A stretch of 64,000 bases of DNA. Source: Neoarius graeffei (taxonomy: Eukaryota; Chordata; Actinopteri; Siluriformes; Ariidae). A model generated the notes under the pieces. It saw only the letters and a list, made by a program, of their open reading frames with translations. It searched no databases and was not told the DNA's origin. The translations under genes were made by a program, and so were the position numbers. Location of the stretch: the NCBI RefSeq assembly GCF_027579695.1, contig NC_083569.1:77115149-77179148 (forward strand). Direction: 5' to 3'. Positions 1 through 11,166 of this stretch are shown here, piece after piece; the first letter of the stretch is position 1; each line of letters starts with the position of its first letter.

Positions 1-299
1 CTAGAAATTATTGATTCAGCATGTGACAAAAGTGCCCAAATGTCCCCCAAATAATGAGGCCACTCTGAGAAAAAAGTGTAAAAGAATGAGAAATATCTAA
101 GGAAATATTATTACCTATCACCTATTCATTATTTCTGACAATCATAGAATTTTTATTCACTTATGTGCAGGTATCTCATGGAGAACTTTTATCACATAGT
201 TGGATACATATTTGAGACCAGAAAAACCATTTCAGAAAGTAGTTCCAAGATAGTTTCCACGAAAGTAATTTTCTAGGCATTCTACGTGTTACAGCTACC

Positions 300-705
300 G
301 GCCTACAAGACATGAGCCAATTTTATCCCTAATCTATCCCCAATGAGCAAGCCCGTGGTGACGGTGGCAAGGAAAAACTCCCCCAGATGACACGAGGAAG
401 AAACTTCGAGAGGAACCAGACCCAAAAGGGAACCCATCCTCACCTGGACAACAACAGACAACATGACTATAACATTAACAGTTTTAACATGAAGTCAGTT
501 TCGTTGATGTTCTAACTCTTCATTGATGGAAACTTGAGTGCAAAACTGTTCATGACAGCTGCAGTCCCAAAGTTAGCAACTCAACTGTAGTCCTCAGCCA
601 CAAAAGCATTACTGTAAGTGTCCAGAGCGTCTTCCAAGTGTGACTTTCAACTGTCCATATGGGGCCGTCCTCCGCAGGAGCGATGTGATGAGACTCCAAG
701 CAGAA
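300..705 (-). mobile_element. L2-clade LINE 3' end, truncated copy
   Basis: Reverse-strand copy of a 3' untranslated sequence found five times here (also 5560-6150, 22862-23265, 31170-32048, and 37375-38030 reversed). Shared landmarks are the GGACGGCCC block, ACTTCATGTTAAAACTGTTA and GAGTCTGGTTCCTCTCGAGG. The copy at 30570-32048 still has reverse transcriptase coding upstream, which identifies the family. No coding here. Confidence 0.75.
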
Positions 706-1320
706 CGTGTATCAGCTCTAACAAGTAGTTTCAGCTTCCCAAGTTCCTATTCTCTTGTAACATCTTACATGAACACTGTGTTTCTGACTGGGTTTTGTGG
801 AAGCAAGAATGATGTAGCACTGTAGTATGGTGTATAAGAAACCTGGAGAAACTTCTCTTCAGCCAGTTGGAGTCTTATGGTTGAAAGCAAATTGACTGTT
901 CAGAACAACTGAACAAATTGGTGGGCCTCTCCATCAACCTTCACTGACTCCTACTACAAATGCTGCATCTGCAAGACCAACAGCATTATGGATGACCCCT
1001 CCCACCCTTCTAATGAACTCTTCACCCTTCCTCCATCTGACAGATGGTACTGGAGCATCTGCACCATCACCAAAAGACACTGCAACAGCTTCTTCCCTGA
1101 GGCAGTCTGACTGCTGTGTCCTGACACTCCCAACACTTGGACGAGTCAAACCATTCCCAACACCCACCATCGTACATCCTCCACTACACATCTGCACTTT
1201 ATAATGCTGATATGGGCCCTTTTTTAAAAAAAAAAAAAAACACTTGCTGTTACTTTTCACTTGATATTGCTACTTTCACAGACGATAGTTTTATTGTAGT
1301 AGTTTAGTTCACTGTTAGAA
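706..1320. other. Unassigned AT-rich DNA
   Basis: No gene or recognised element. Short open frames here lack any family features. An A-run lies near 1226-1240. Confidence 0.5.
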
Positions 1321-1585
1321 AATTGGGAGTCCCAAAAGTCTCCATGCATAGAGGAAATTAACACTTTTTAGCAATATGTAACTTTATTTACAAAAAAACT
1401 TCGACATTATTGCCATTACTTTGGAAACACACGTGGCGTCATCTCTCCCACTCATGATGAACTTGTGTTAACACATCTGGTGTTACGCATGTAATTACAC
1501 TTCGAATGCATTCCTTTAAATGATCTTTGGACCGTAGCCATAAGAATGATTCAATACCTTCTTCTTTGGTCAAAGACATTCTTAA
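1321..1585 (-). pseudogene. C-terminal fragment of an IS630/Tc-type transposase
   Basis: On the minus strand a broken frame reads TKEEGIESFLWLRSKDHL, then VTPDVLTQVHHEWE, then VCFQSNG. This resembles the C-terminal tail of mariner/Tc-type transposases that end in a VWxELExRxDVCRxTNGAHIE-like block. The catalytic part is absent. Family call from memory. Confidence 0.45.
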
Positions 1586-1606
1586 AGTGTGTGTATATAT
1601 ATTTAC

Positions 1607-3139
1607 ACATCAGTTTTTCAAACAAGTCCTAAAAGTAGATAAAGAGAACCCAGTTAAAAAAACGAGACAAAATTCTTATACTTGACCATTTATTTATTGA
1701 GGAAAATGATCCAATATTACATATCTGTGAGTGACAAAAGTATGTGAACCTCTAGGATTAGCAGTTAATTTGAAGGTGAAATTAGAGTCAGGTGTTTTCA
1801 ATCAATGGTATGACAATCAGGTGTGAGTGGGCACCCTGTTTTATTTAAAGAACAGGGATCTATCAAAGTCTGATCTTCACAACACATGTTTGTGGACGTG
1901 TATCATGGCGCAAACAAAGGAGATTTCTGAGGACCTCAGAAAAAGCGTTGTTGATGCTCATCAGGCAGGAAAAGGTTACAAAACCATCTCTAAAGAGTTT
2001 GGACTCCACCAATCCACAGTCAGACAGATTGTGTACAAATGGAGGAAATTCAAGACCATTGTTACCCTCCTCAGGAGTGGTCGACCAAGAAAGATCACTC
2101 CAAGAGCAAGGCGTGTAATAGTCAGCGAGGTCACAAAGGACCCCAGGGTAACTTCTAAGCAACTGAAGGCCTCTCTCACATTGGTTAATGTTCATGAGTC
2201 CATCGTCAGGAGAGCACTGACCAATAATGGCGTGCATGGCAAGGTTGTAAGGAAAAAGCCACTGCTCTCCAAAAAGAACATTGTTACTTGTCTGCAGTTT
2301 GCTATATCACGTGGACAAGCCAGAAGGCTATTGGAAAAATGTTTTGTGGACGGATGAGACCAAAATAGAACTTTTTGGTTGAAATGAGAAGCGTTATGGT
2401 TGGAGAAAGGAAAACGCTGCATTCCAGCATAAGAACCTTATCCCATCTGTGAAACATGGTGGTGGTAGTATCATGGCTTGGGCCTATTTTGCTGCATCTG
2501 GGCCAGCACGGCTTGCCATCATTGATGGAACAATGAATTCTGAATTATACCAGCGAATTCTAAAGGAAAATGTCAGGACATCTGTCCATGAACTGAATCT
2601 CAAGAGAAGGTGGGCCATGCAGCAAGACAATGACCCTAAGCACACAAGTCATTCTACCAAAGAATGGTTAAAGAAGAATAAAGTTAATGTTTTGGAATGG
2701 CCAAGTCAAAGTCCTGACCTTAATCCAATGGAAATGTTGTGGAAGGACCTGAACCGAGCAGTTCATGCGAGGAAACCCACCAACATCCCAGAGTTGAAGC
2801 TGTTCTGTACGGAGGAATGGGCTAAAATTCCTCCAAGCCGGTGTGCAGGACTGATCAACAGTTACCGGAAATGTTTAGTTGCAGTTATTGCTGCACAAGG
2901 GGGTCACACCAGATACTGAAAGCAAAGGTTCACATACTTTTGCCACTTACAGATATGTAATACTGGATAATTTTCCTCAATAATTAAATGACCAAGTATA
3001 ATATTTTTGTCTCATTTGTTTAACTGGGTTCTCTTTATCTACTTTTAGGACTTGTGTGAAAATCTGATGATGCTTTAGGTCATATTTATTCAGAAATACA
3101 GAAAATTCAAAAGGGTTCACAAACTTTCAAGCACCACTG
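1607..3139 (+). mobile_element. Tc1-like element, 5' truncated (family A)
   Basis: The right end is intact: GCACCACTGT followed by the TA target at 3140-3141. The long subterminal inverted sequence (AGTAGATAAAGAGAACCC region) is present on both sides, but the outer about 50 bases of the left end are missing and replaced by unrelated DNA. Transposase remnants lie inside. Another end of this family is at 25175-25502. Confidence 0.85.
1905..2919 (+). pseudogene. Tc1-like transposase, broken (family A)
   Basis: Begins [19 protein letters not shown] with a paired-type helix-turn-helix (KGYKTISKEFGLHQSTV) and a GRPRK hook. An internal deletion follows FA near 2300, then a frameshift near 2340 and a TGA near 2382. 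The second half retains [21 protein letters not shown] (second Asp) and SPDLNPMEMLWKDL (third Glu), ending QGGHTRY. The first catalytic Asp is in WTDETK next to the break. It cannot give a full protein. Confidence 0.85.
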
Positions 3140-3141
3140 TA

Positions 3142-3171
3142 TTGTGTGTGTGTGTGTGTGTGTGTGTGTGC
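3142..3171. repeat. (GT)n microsatellite
   Basis: Perfect GT dinucleotide run directly after the Tc1 right end. Confidence 0.95.
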
Positions 3172-3452
3172 CAGCCAATGTTGGAATGTCCTGCAGAGCC
3201 CTGACCTCAACCCTGCTGAACTGGAGTGCAGACAATGTGTGAGGCTTCCTCACCCAACATCAGTGCCTGATCTCACTAATGGTCTTGTGGTTGAATTTGC
3301 ACATCGACACTCCACAATCTAGTGGAAAGCCTTCCCAGAACAGTAGAAGTTATTACAGCAAACAGGGACTAAAACTGGAATGGGACGTTCAATAATCACA
3401 TATGGGTGTGATGGTCAAGTGTCCACAAAACTTTTGGCTAGATAGTGTAGTA
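3172..3452 (+). pseudogene. 3' fragment of another Tc1-like element
   Basis: Encodes QSPDL/RPDLNPAELE-type residues around the third catalytic position, then a decayed tail and an end resembling the Tc1 terminus with GTGTCCACAAAACTTTTGGC. No 5' half is present. It abuts the GT repeat. Confidence 0.6.
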
Positions 3453-3591
3453 TCATACACATCTGGAACTGGAACAATTGCAATGCAAGTGTGAGAAATA
3501 TTATTAGAAAAATACCAAAAAAAAAAGAAGAGAGAATGAAAATGTGTTCTTTGTGTAAAAATCAAGCTTAGATAGAAATAGTGTAATTTTA

Positions 3592-5198
3592 CAACCCCAA
3601 TTCCAAAAAAGTTGGGACAAACTACAAATTGTAAATAAAAACGGAATGCAAATATGTTGTGGTTTGTTTCAAAATTCCATATTTTATTCAGAATAGAACA
3701 TAGATGACATATCAAATGTTTAAACTGAGAAAATGTATCATTTAAAGAGAAAAATTTGGTGATTTTAAATTTCATGACAACAACACATCTCAAAAAAGTT
3801 GGGACAAGGCCATGTTTACCACTGTGAGACATCCCCTTTTCTCTTTACAACAGTCTGTAAACGTCTGGGGACTGAGGAGACAAGTTGCTCAAGTTTAGGG
3901 ATAGGAATGTTAACCCATTCTTGTCTAATGTAGGATTCTAGTTGCTCAACTGTCAGATCTTTTTTGTCGTATCTTCCGTTTTATGATGCGCCAAATGTTT
4001 TCTGTGGGTGAAAGATCTTGACTGTAGGCTGGCCAGTTCAGTACCCGGACCCTTCTTCTACGCAGCCATGATGCTGTAATTGATGCAGTATGTGGTTTGG
4101 CATTGTCATGTTGGAAAATGCAAGATCTTCCCTGAAAGAGACGTCGTCTGGATGGGAGCATATGTTGCTCTAGAACCTGGATATACCTTTCAGCATTGAT
4201 GGTGTCTTTCCAGATGTGTAAGCTGCCCATGCCACATGCACTAATGCAACCCCATACCATCAGAGATGCAGGCTTCTGAACTGAGCGCTGATAACAACTT
4301 GGGTTGTCTTTCTCCTCTTTAGTCCGAATGACACGGCGTCCCTGATTTCCATAAAGAACTTCAAATTTTGATTCGTCGGACCACAGAACAGTTTTCCACT
4401 TTGCCACAGTCCATTTTAAATGAGCCTTGGCCCAGAGAAGATGTCTGCGCTTCTGGATCATGTTTAGATACGGCTTCTTCTTTGAACTATAGAGTTTTAA
4501 CTGGCAACGGTGGATGGCACGGTGAATTGTGTTCACAGATAATGTTCTCTGGAAATATTCCTGAGCCCATTTTGTGATTTCCAATACAGAAGCATGCCTG
4601 TATGTGATGCAGTGCCGTCTAAGGGCCCGAAGATCACGGACACCCAGTATGGTTTTCCGGCCTTGACCCTTATGCACAGAGATTCTTCCAGATTCTCTGA
4701 ATCTTTTGATGATATTATGCACTGTAGATGATGATATGTTCAAACTCTTTGCAATTTTACACTGTCGAACTCCTTTCTGATATTGCGCCACTATTTGTTG
4801 GTGCAGAATTAGGGGGATTGGTGATCCTCTTCCCATCTTTACTTCTGAGAGCCGCTGCCACTCCAAGATGCTCTTTTTATACCCAGTCATGTTAATGACC
4901 TATTGCCAATTGACCTAATGAGTTGCAATTTGGTCCTCCAGCTGTTCCTTTTTTGTACCTTTAACTTTTACAGCCTCTTATTGCCCCTGTCCCAACTTTT
5001 TTGGGATGTGTTGGTGTCATGAAATTTCAAATGAGCCAATATTTGGCATGAAATTTCAAAATGTCTCACTTTCGACATTTGATATATTGTCTCTGTTCTA
5101 TTGTGAATACAATATCAGTTTTTGAGATTTGTAAATTATTGTATTCCGTTTTTATTTACAATTTGTACTTTGTCCCAACTTTTTTGGAATCGGGGTTG
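3592..5198 (-). mobile_element. Tc1-like element with both termini (family B)
   Basis: Bounded by TA at 3590-3591 and 5199-5200. Termini are CAACCCC...GGGGTTG with a longer inverted repeat containing AAAAAAGTTGGGACAA. Length about 1.6 kb, full size for the family. It carries a nearly complete transposase on the minus strand. Decayed relatives are at 27027-28454 and 55371-60621. Confidence 0.9.
3816..4890 (-). pseudogene. Tc1-like transposase, one frameshift from complete
   Basis: The open frame 4890 to 3946 holds 314 codons; the likely native start is [14 protein letters not shown] at 4836. It has two helix-turn-helix motifs ([20 protein letters not shown]), the catalytic Asp in [10 protein letters not shown], the second Asp in QHDNAKPHT and the Glu in SPTENIWRI, so the DDE triad is visible. 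After KIRQ an extra base in a six-T run (3960-3965) shifts the frame and it stops early; the C-terminal 48 codons continue in another frame to a stop at 3816-3818. Close to intact, but probably inactive. Confidence 0.88.
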
Positions 5199-5559
5199 TA
5201 CAATGGATTAATGTTTTAATGTCAAGCAAAAAAGAAAAGAAAGTGCATAATGTTTCTATTCTAAAGTATCACACACACAATGAAGAAGAAGATGACTTTG
5301 TCACATGCACACTTAAGCACAGTGAAATGTAACTGAATTGTCTTGGCCAGCCCTAAGGGTCCCATCTGCATCTCATCATTGCAGAGGAGTGTGCTCCTAT
5401 CACCCAATCAAGCATCCAGCCAGAGCAGGTCATATTTTTTAACCATATTAACATCCCATTGTTGTGTATTATGCCTGATGTCAAGACTCTCATCTCTGCA
5501 AGCCTACCACACAGATTTAATACTTGTATCATTTTTATGGCATACCTAACAACCTGTGT

Positions 5560-6150
5560 TTTCTCCCCCCCCAATCTGTCCCTCTGAGTTACATGTTGGT
5601 CCTGAGATTGAGATGCTGGCCTCTTCTGCCCCTCGGACCTGCTTGATCCATCCTGGTGCCCTGTGTCTGGTCGGAGTTTTATCGCATCGCTCCTGTGGAG
5701 GACGGCCCTATGAGGACAGTTGAGGGTTATACCTGGAGGATGCTCTGGACTCTTACAGTAATGCTTTTATGGCTGAGGACTACAGTTGACTTGCTAACTT
5801 TAGGACTGCAGTTGTCATGAACAGTTTTGCACTCAAGTTTCCATCAATGAAGAGTTATAACATCAACGAAACTGACTTCATGTTAAAACTGTTAATGTTA
5901 TAGTCATGCTGTCTGTTGTTGCCCAAATGAGGATGGGTTCCCTTTTGAGTCTGGTTCCTCTCGAGGTTTCTTCCTCATGTCATCTGAGGGAGTTTTTCCT
6001 TGCCACCGTCGCCACAGGCTTGCTCATTGGGGATAGATTAGGGACAAAATTAGCTCATGTTTTAAGTTGTTCAAATTCTGTAAAGCTGCTTTGCGACAAT
6101 GTTTATTGTTAAAAGCGCTATACAAATAAACTTGACTTGACTTGAAATTC
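5560..6150 (+). mobile_element. L2-clade LINE 3' end
   Basis: Same 3' sequence as 31500-32048, ending in AAAGCGCTATACAAATAAAC and a CTTGACTTGACTTG tail at 6128-6145, the usual end of fish L2-type elements. No coding sequence survives. Confidence 0.8.
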
Positions 6151-6360
6151 CTCCTCTGCATTTAACCCATCTGAAGCAGTCAACACATGCATACATACAC
6201 ACAAGTGAGCAATGAGTACACACACATACCCAGAGCAGTGGGCAGCTATGCTCCAGCGCCCGGGGAGCAGTTGGGGGTTAGGTGCCTTGCTCAAGGGCAT
6301 TTCAGCCCAAAACCGCCCCATGTTAACCTCACCGCATGTCTTTGAACTGTAGGGGTTATG
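6146..6360 (+). mobile_element. SINE family B copy
   Basis: Contains CCTCTGCATTTAACCCATCTG, an AC-rich middle, CCCAGAGCAGTGGGCAGC and GGTGCCTTGCTCAAGGGC. Other copies: 18126-18262, 30113-30330, 43237-45005 (interrupted) and 50225-50440. Its 3' part shares the CATGTCTTTG block with SINE family A. Confidence 0.7.
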
Positions 6361-6420
6361 AAGATGCTTGTAATCTTTTGTAAATTTCCCCACCGAGGGA
6401 TGAATAAAGTTTATCTTCTT

Positions 6421-6431
<11 letters not shown>

Positions 6432-6487
<56 letters not shown>
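6432..6487. repeat. (AT)n microsatellite
   Basis: About 28 AT units. Confidence 0.97.
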
Positions 6488-6493
<6 letters not shown>

Positions 6494-6504
6494 TATTATC
6501 TCAG

Positions 6505-6775
6505 TTTTCACAAATTGCTACTGTCATTTCACCGATTTGTTTACATTCTAAGTGGGAATGATTTTGTTGGACATTTTGTATCAAGTTCTTATTTACTGAA
6601 TTTACAAAAAATAACAAAAATGCTCCGTTTCTCAAAATCCAGTGAATGCGGATACAATAAAACAGTTATTCCACTCAATCTGATCGTACATGGCTTATAG
6701 CCAACTCAGTGCTACATACATGCCTTGTTGGCTATCAGCTCATGTACGACTCGATTTCTTGGAATAACTGTTATT
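6505..6775. repeat. Dispersed repeat X (copy 1)
   Basis: Closely matches 53385-53635. Both carry ATAACAGTTATTCCACTCAAT-like sequence that pairs with TTGGAATAACTGTTATT, flanking an imperfect hairpin (GTACATGGCTTATAGCC against GGCTATCAGCTCATGTAC). Family unknown; a MITE terminus is likely. Confidence 0.6.
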
Positions 6776-7474
6776 TACTTTTTTCGCGGTCTGATTTCCA
6801 TCAAATCCTGCACTCTGATTGGCTGGCGAGCGGGTCTGTATCCTACGATACGGACCCCAGTTACGGACCCCGGTTACGGACCTCTGGCGACTCGCTCGTT
6901 CACAACAACAACAAACATAGCAGCAATTTTTGTCAACATTTATTTTCGCATTTCTCAGGAGAATAGCATTCATTTTACAGCATGGATAGCGATAACGACA
7001 GTGTTCACAGTGAAGGCGAGTTTTCCTACCCTGAGGAAGAAGAAATAAAAGAAAACATTTTGGGAGAAAGCTAAAAACCTGTAACTGTTGCCAACGCCGA
7101 GCAAAAACATGGCTGAATCCTGAATGACTCAATTTTGTATAAATAGGGGACTACATAGGTGGCAAAATGTAGTTTTTTTCCTGCCATGGAAGTGCACTTG
7201 TATACCGAGGAGGAAGCAATTTGCATTACAGACGTGAATGAGGATTCAAAATGGCAGCTCGCCTCGGTTTTCCCTTTTGGGTGCTCTCGTTTTCTGTTAG
7301 AATTTGGTAAAGAAAAAAATAAATATATTATTTACCAGCTTAAGGTCGGTCCGTATGGTGAAATCCCGTGACCTCGGCCTTGAATACTGACCTCGGCCCA
7401 GAGGGCCTCACTCAGTACTTTCAAGATCTCGGTCACAGTATTTCACGATACAGACCTCCCAGCTGGTAAATAAC
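6763..7474 (+). mobile_element. Unclassified DNA element with a short acidic ORF
   Basis: Bounded by GTTATTTAC and CTGGTAAATAAC. An ATG at 6982 opens a 30-codon acidic frame (MDSDNDSVHSEGEFSYPEEE) ending at 7074, perhaps the first exon of a lost transposase. The right end holds an imperfect palindrome of CCTCGGCC/GAGGTC blocks, and a related piece lies at 12196-12268. Superfamily not recognised. Confidence 0.4.
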
Positions 7475-7482
7475 ATATATAT

Positions 7483-7842
7483 CATCTCATTACCTCTAGC
7501 CGCTTTATCCTGTTCTACAGGGTCGCAGGCAAGCTGGAGCCTATCCCAGCTGACTATGGGCGAGAGGCGGGGTTCACTCTGGACAAGTCGCCAGATCATC
7601 GCAGGGCTGACACATAGAGACAAACAACTACTCACACCTACGGTCAATTTAGAGCCACCAATTAACCTAACCTGCATGTCTTTGGACTGTGGGGGAAACT
7701 GGAGCACCTGGAGGAAACCCACATGGACACGGGGAGAACATGCAAACTCCACACAGAAAGGCCCCTGTCAGCCACTGGGCTTGAAACCCAGAACTTTATT
7801 GCTGTGAGGCAACAGTTCTAACCACTACACCACTGTGCTGTC
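7483..7842 (-). mobile_element. tRNA-derived SINE family A, copy 1
   Basis: Full-length reversed copy. In its own orientation it begins GGTGTAGTGGTTAG (A-box-like), has GGTTCGAGCCC-type B box, then a core with CAAAGACATGCAGGTTAGG, and ends near GGATAAAGCGGCTAGAGATA. This is the dominant SINE here. Confidence 0.85.
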
Positions 7843-7895
7843 AGATATATGTGTGTGTGTGTGTGTGTGTGTATTATTTATTCACACATACACAC

Positions 7896-9340
7896 AGTCA
7901 AGCCGGAAAGTCTGCACACCCCTTTCACCTTCTCCACGTTTTATTACATTATAGACTTATTCTACAACAGATTGAGTTAATTTTTTTTGTCATAGAATTC
8001 TACACAAAATAGCCCATAATGACAGAGTGAAAGCAGGTTTTTAGAAAATATGCAATTTTATTTTCCTGACAAAAATAGGTTATTTCGGGGTTACATATCT
8101 GTTCACACCCTTAGCCTAATACTTGGTTGATGCACCTCTGGCAGCAATTACAGCTTTAAGGCGTCTTGGGAAAGAAGCTAAGAGCTTGGCACACTTGTTT
8201 CTGGACATTTTTGCCCATTCCTCTTGGCATATCCTTGCAAGCTCTGTCAGACTGCATAGGGAGCATCAGTACACAGCCCTTTCCAGCTCCTTCCACAGAT
8301 GTTCAATTGGATTCATATCTGGGCTCTGGCTGGGCCACTCAAGGACATTCACAGACTTTCTCCGAACCTACTCCTTTGTTCTCTTGGCTGTGTGCTTCGG
8401 GTCGTTGTCATGTTGGAAGGTAAACCTTCGCCCCAGTCTGAGGTCCAGAGCACTCTACAGCAGGTTTTCTTCAAGGATCTTGGTGTACTTAGCTGCATTC
8501 ATTTTTTCCTCTAACAGGACTAGTCGCCCGTTTCCGCTGCTGAAAAACATCCCCACATCATGATGCTGCCACCGCCATGCTTCACTGTAGAGATGGCATT
8601 AGCCAGGTGATGAGTGGTGCCTGGTTTCCTCCAGACGTGACGCTTGGTATTCAGGCCAATACGTTCAATTTTGGTTTCATCAGACCAGAGAATCTTGTTT
8701 CTCATGGTTTTAGAGTCCTCTAGGTGCCTTTTGGCAAACTCCAAGCAGGCTGTCATGTGCCTTTTACTTAGGAGTGGCTTCCGTCTGACCACTCTACCAT
8801 AAAAGCCTGATTTGTGGAGTGCTGCCTGGATGGTTGATCTTCTTAAAGGTTCTCCCATCTCCACAAGGATATGCTGGAGCTCTGTCAGAGTGACCCTTGG
8901 GTTCCTGCTCACCTCCCTGGCCAAGGCCCGTCTTCTCCGATTGCTCAGTTTGGTTGGGCGGCAGGTCTAGGAAGATTCTTGGTGGTTCCAAACTTCTTCC
9001 ATTTACGAATGATGGTGGCCACTGTGCTCTTTGGGACCTGTAAAGCTGCAGCAATTTTTCTACCCTTCTCCAGATCTATGCCTTGACACAATCCTGTTTC
9101 TGAGGTCTGCAGATAATTCCTTTGACCCTATGGCTTGGAGTTTGCTCTGACATGCACTGTCAACTGTGGGACCTTAGATAGGCAGGTCTTGGCGATCCAC
9201 AATCATGTCTAGTCAATTGAATTTACCACAGGTAGACTCCAATTAAGTTGCAGAAACATCTCAAGCAGCATCAGTGGAAACAAAATGCACCTCAGCTTAC
9301 TTTTGGGTGTCATATCAAAGACAGATGTTATAATTTCAAA
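7896..9340 (-). mobile_element. Tc1-like element, truncated (family C)
   Basis: The left terminus AGTCAAGCCGGAAAGTCTGC is present; the right end is lost, where SINE copy 2 begins at 9395. A decayed transposase is inside on the minus strand. Confidence 0.8.
8116..9110 (-). pseudogene. Tc1-like transposase, multiply broken (family C)
   Basis: Minus strand: a helix-turn-helix remnant, then 8924-8520 reads [43 protein letters not shown] (first Asp) and [12 protein letters not shown], then shifts frame several times before a final CTA-strand stop at 8116. At least two frameshifts. Not functional. Confidence 0.85.
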
Positions 9341-9394
9341 AGGTGTGAGAGACATCCCCCAGCATTTTACAAAGAAGGAATTCTCCGATGAAAA

Positions 9395-9701
9395 GCCTAT
9401 CCCAGTTGACTATGGGCGAGAGGCGGGGTACACCCTGGACAAGTCACCAGGTCATCACAGGGCTGACACATAGACACAAACAACCATTCACACTCACATT
9501 CACACCTACGGTCAATTTAGAGCCACCAATTAGCCTAACCTGCATGTCTTTGGACTGCGGGGGAAACCGGAGCACCCGGAGGAAACTCATGCAGACACGG
9601 GGAGAACATGCAAACTCCACACAGAAAGGCCCTCGCCAGCCACAGGGCTCGAACCCAGGACCTTCTTGCTGTGAGGTGACAGTGCTAATCACTACACCAC
9701 C
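9395..9701 (-). mobile_element. SINE family A, copy 2 (3' truncated)
   Basis: Same family as 7483-7842, lacking the last part of its 3' end where it meets the Tc1 fragment. Confidence 0.8.
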
Positions 9702-9797
9702 ATATATGCATGCATGCAGACCTCACGCTGGGCCAAAAGTAGGTCTACACTTATCAGTACACACATCAGTGTATACCTACTTTTGGCCCACCCTGCC

Positions 9798-9802
<5 letters not shown>

Positions 9803-9836
<34 letters not shown>
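9803..9836. repeat. (AT)n microsatellite
   Basis: AT run on the left of SINE copy 3. Confidence 0.95.
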
Positions 9837-9839
<3 letters not shown>

Positions 9840-9840
9840 C

Positions 9841-10179
9841 TCATCTCATTATCTCTAGCTGCTTTATCCTGTTCTACAGGGTCGCAGGCAAGCTGGAGCC
9901 TATCCCAGCTGACTATGGGCGAGAGGCGGGGTACACCCTGGACAAGTCGCCAGGTCATCACAGGGCTGACACATAGACACAGACAACCAGTCACACTCAC
10001 GGTCAAGTTAGAGTCACCAGTTAACCTAACCTGCATGACTTTGGACTGTGGGGGAAACCCACGCGGACACAGGGAGAACATGCAAACTCCACACAGAAAG
10101 GCCTTCGCTGGCCACGGGGCTCGAACCCGGACCTTCTTGCTGTGAGGCGACAGTGCTAACCACTACACCACCGTGCCGC

Positions 10180-10180
<1 letters not shown>
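9841..10180 (-). mobile_element. SINE family A, copy 3
   Basis: Nearly complete, with a deletion of about 20 bases in the core. It sits between two AT runs (9803-9836 and 10182-10213), so it probably inserted into one microsatellite and the target duplication is hidden in the repeat. Confidence 0.85.

Positions 10181-10181
<1 letters not shown>

Positions 10182-10213
<32 letters not shown>
10182..10213. repeat. (AT)n microsatellite
   Basis: AT run on the right of SINE copy 3. Confidence 0.95.
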
Positions 10214-10215
<2 letters not shown>

Positions 10216-10499
10216 TAATTTCCAGTATTTGCCCATAATTCAAATTGCACACAGTTAGCAGAGGTTTAAAAAAATTAAAATAGTCCTCTTAATTACTACA
10301 CTTGTATAAATTTTCTTGCTTTTTCTAATAGAAAGTAATCTGCAAATCTTATAATAATGATTTGAAATGTAATAGTTCCTCCAAAAAAAAAAACTTGAAG
10401 GTTTTATAAATGTGGTAGCAGTCATGAACGGAAATTCCATTCCCATGAAGCAGACCGCCGGAGCCACTTCCGCATAAATGAAAACAGCGACACATGTCG

Positions 10500-10662
10500 A
10501 TTCCTATTGGTTATTGTCGGATTTTGAAAATTTTACAAACTCCGCCCATTGGCGCTGCATCTCCGGGACACGTTGATTGGTCGGCTGGCTGCAGGTCTCG
10601 TCCAATCAGCGCGTGCGTGCAGATTTCAGATGCACGCTGGTAAATGTACAGTGTTTCAAAAA
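10500..10662 (+). promoter_or_regulatory. ccnb3: G2/M-type promoter of ccnb3: four CCAAT boxes and CHR-like motifs
   Basis: Four NF-Y type CCAAT boxes are visible: ATTGG at 10506-10510, 10548-10552 and 10576-10580, and CCAAT at 10602-10606, with 26-42 base spacing. TTTGAA (cell-cycle homology region core) is at 10523-10528 and its reverse TTCAAA at 10655-10660. Multiple regularly spaced CCAAT boxes with a CHR are the known layout of promoters bound by NF-Y and DREAM/MuvB and switched on in G2/M. There is no clear TATA box. The transcription start was not determined; it probably lies between 10630 and 10700. Confidence 0.65.
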
Positions 10663-10769
10663 GCGCTTTTAGGGAAAAACAAACCAAAACAAAAGAAAAT
10701 CATTGAAAGGATCTGTTTGATTTGATTTATGTTGAAACTTATTGGGTGATTTTAATTCGCTGGACGCAG
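10660..10769 (+). other. ccnb3: ccnb3 noncoding exon 1 (5' UTR; start approximate)
   Basis: A strong donor, CAG|GTAAGT, ends at 10769, just downstream of the CCAAT cluster and upstream of the exon that carries the ATG. The 5' edge is a guess. No start codon in this stretch is in frame with the cyclin. Confidence 0.5.
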
Positions 10770-11064
10770 GTAAGTCGTTCTTTGCGGTACTTTTCCCTTA
10801 ATGCTGACTGCACATGTGTATCAGTGAGACTCTGAGTGAGAGGGGAAGGTGGAGAGAGTTGGTCAGTAGCTGTGCACTGGACTCGCCTTGTGTTATTTTG
10901 TAGCTCAGTGATCAGCCTTTTGTGCAGACCAGTTTGTTCTGACTGTGTATCCAGCCTGACTTGACATCACTGCATGCACGCACATTCACCAGGAAGTATA
11001 ATTTATTCTTGAGCTCCATTCACTTCCAGTGGACTGCAGTAATACATCATCTTTACTCTTTCAG

Positions 11065-11166
11065 TTTCAAGCAAAGGGAGAAAACAACAAGATGCCTTTT
11101 TCAAGAGGAAAGAAGCCGACTGTCAGCAAAATCCCAAAGCTCCACAATAAAGGCTCAGAGAATGTG
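11065..11166 (+). CDS. ccnb3: ccnb3 exon 2 (start codon exon)
   Basis: The acceptor CTTTCAG ends at 11064. Twenty-seven bases of 5' UTR precede the ATG at 11092 (context AACAAGATGC). Coding 11092-11166 gives 25 residues beginning [16 protein letters not shown], the conserved basic start of vertebrate cyclin B3. The donor GTAGGT follows; the exon ends in phase 0. Confidence 0.93.

Noticed and set aside
8123..8563. 146-codon plus-strand open frame
   Set aside because: It is antisense to the Tc1-like transposase relic and has no family features of its own.
9388..9858. Repeated [18 protein letters not shown] peptide frames at many places
   Set aside because: They are chance frames in SINE family A, always in the same part of the SINE.
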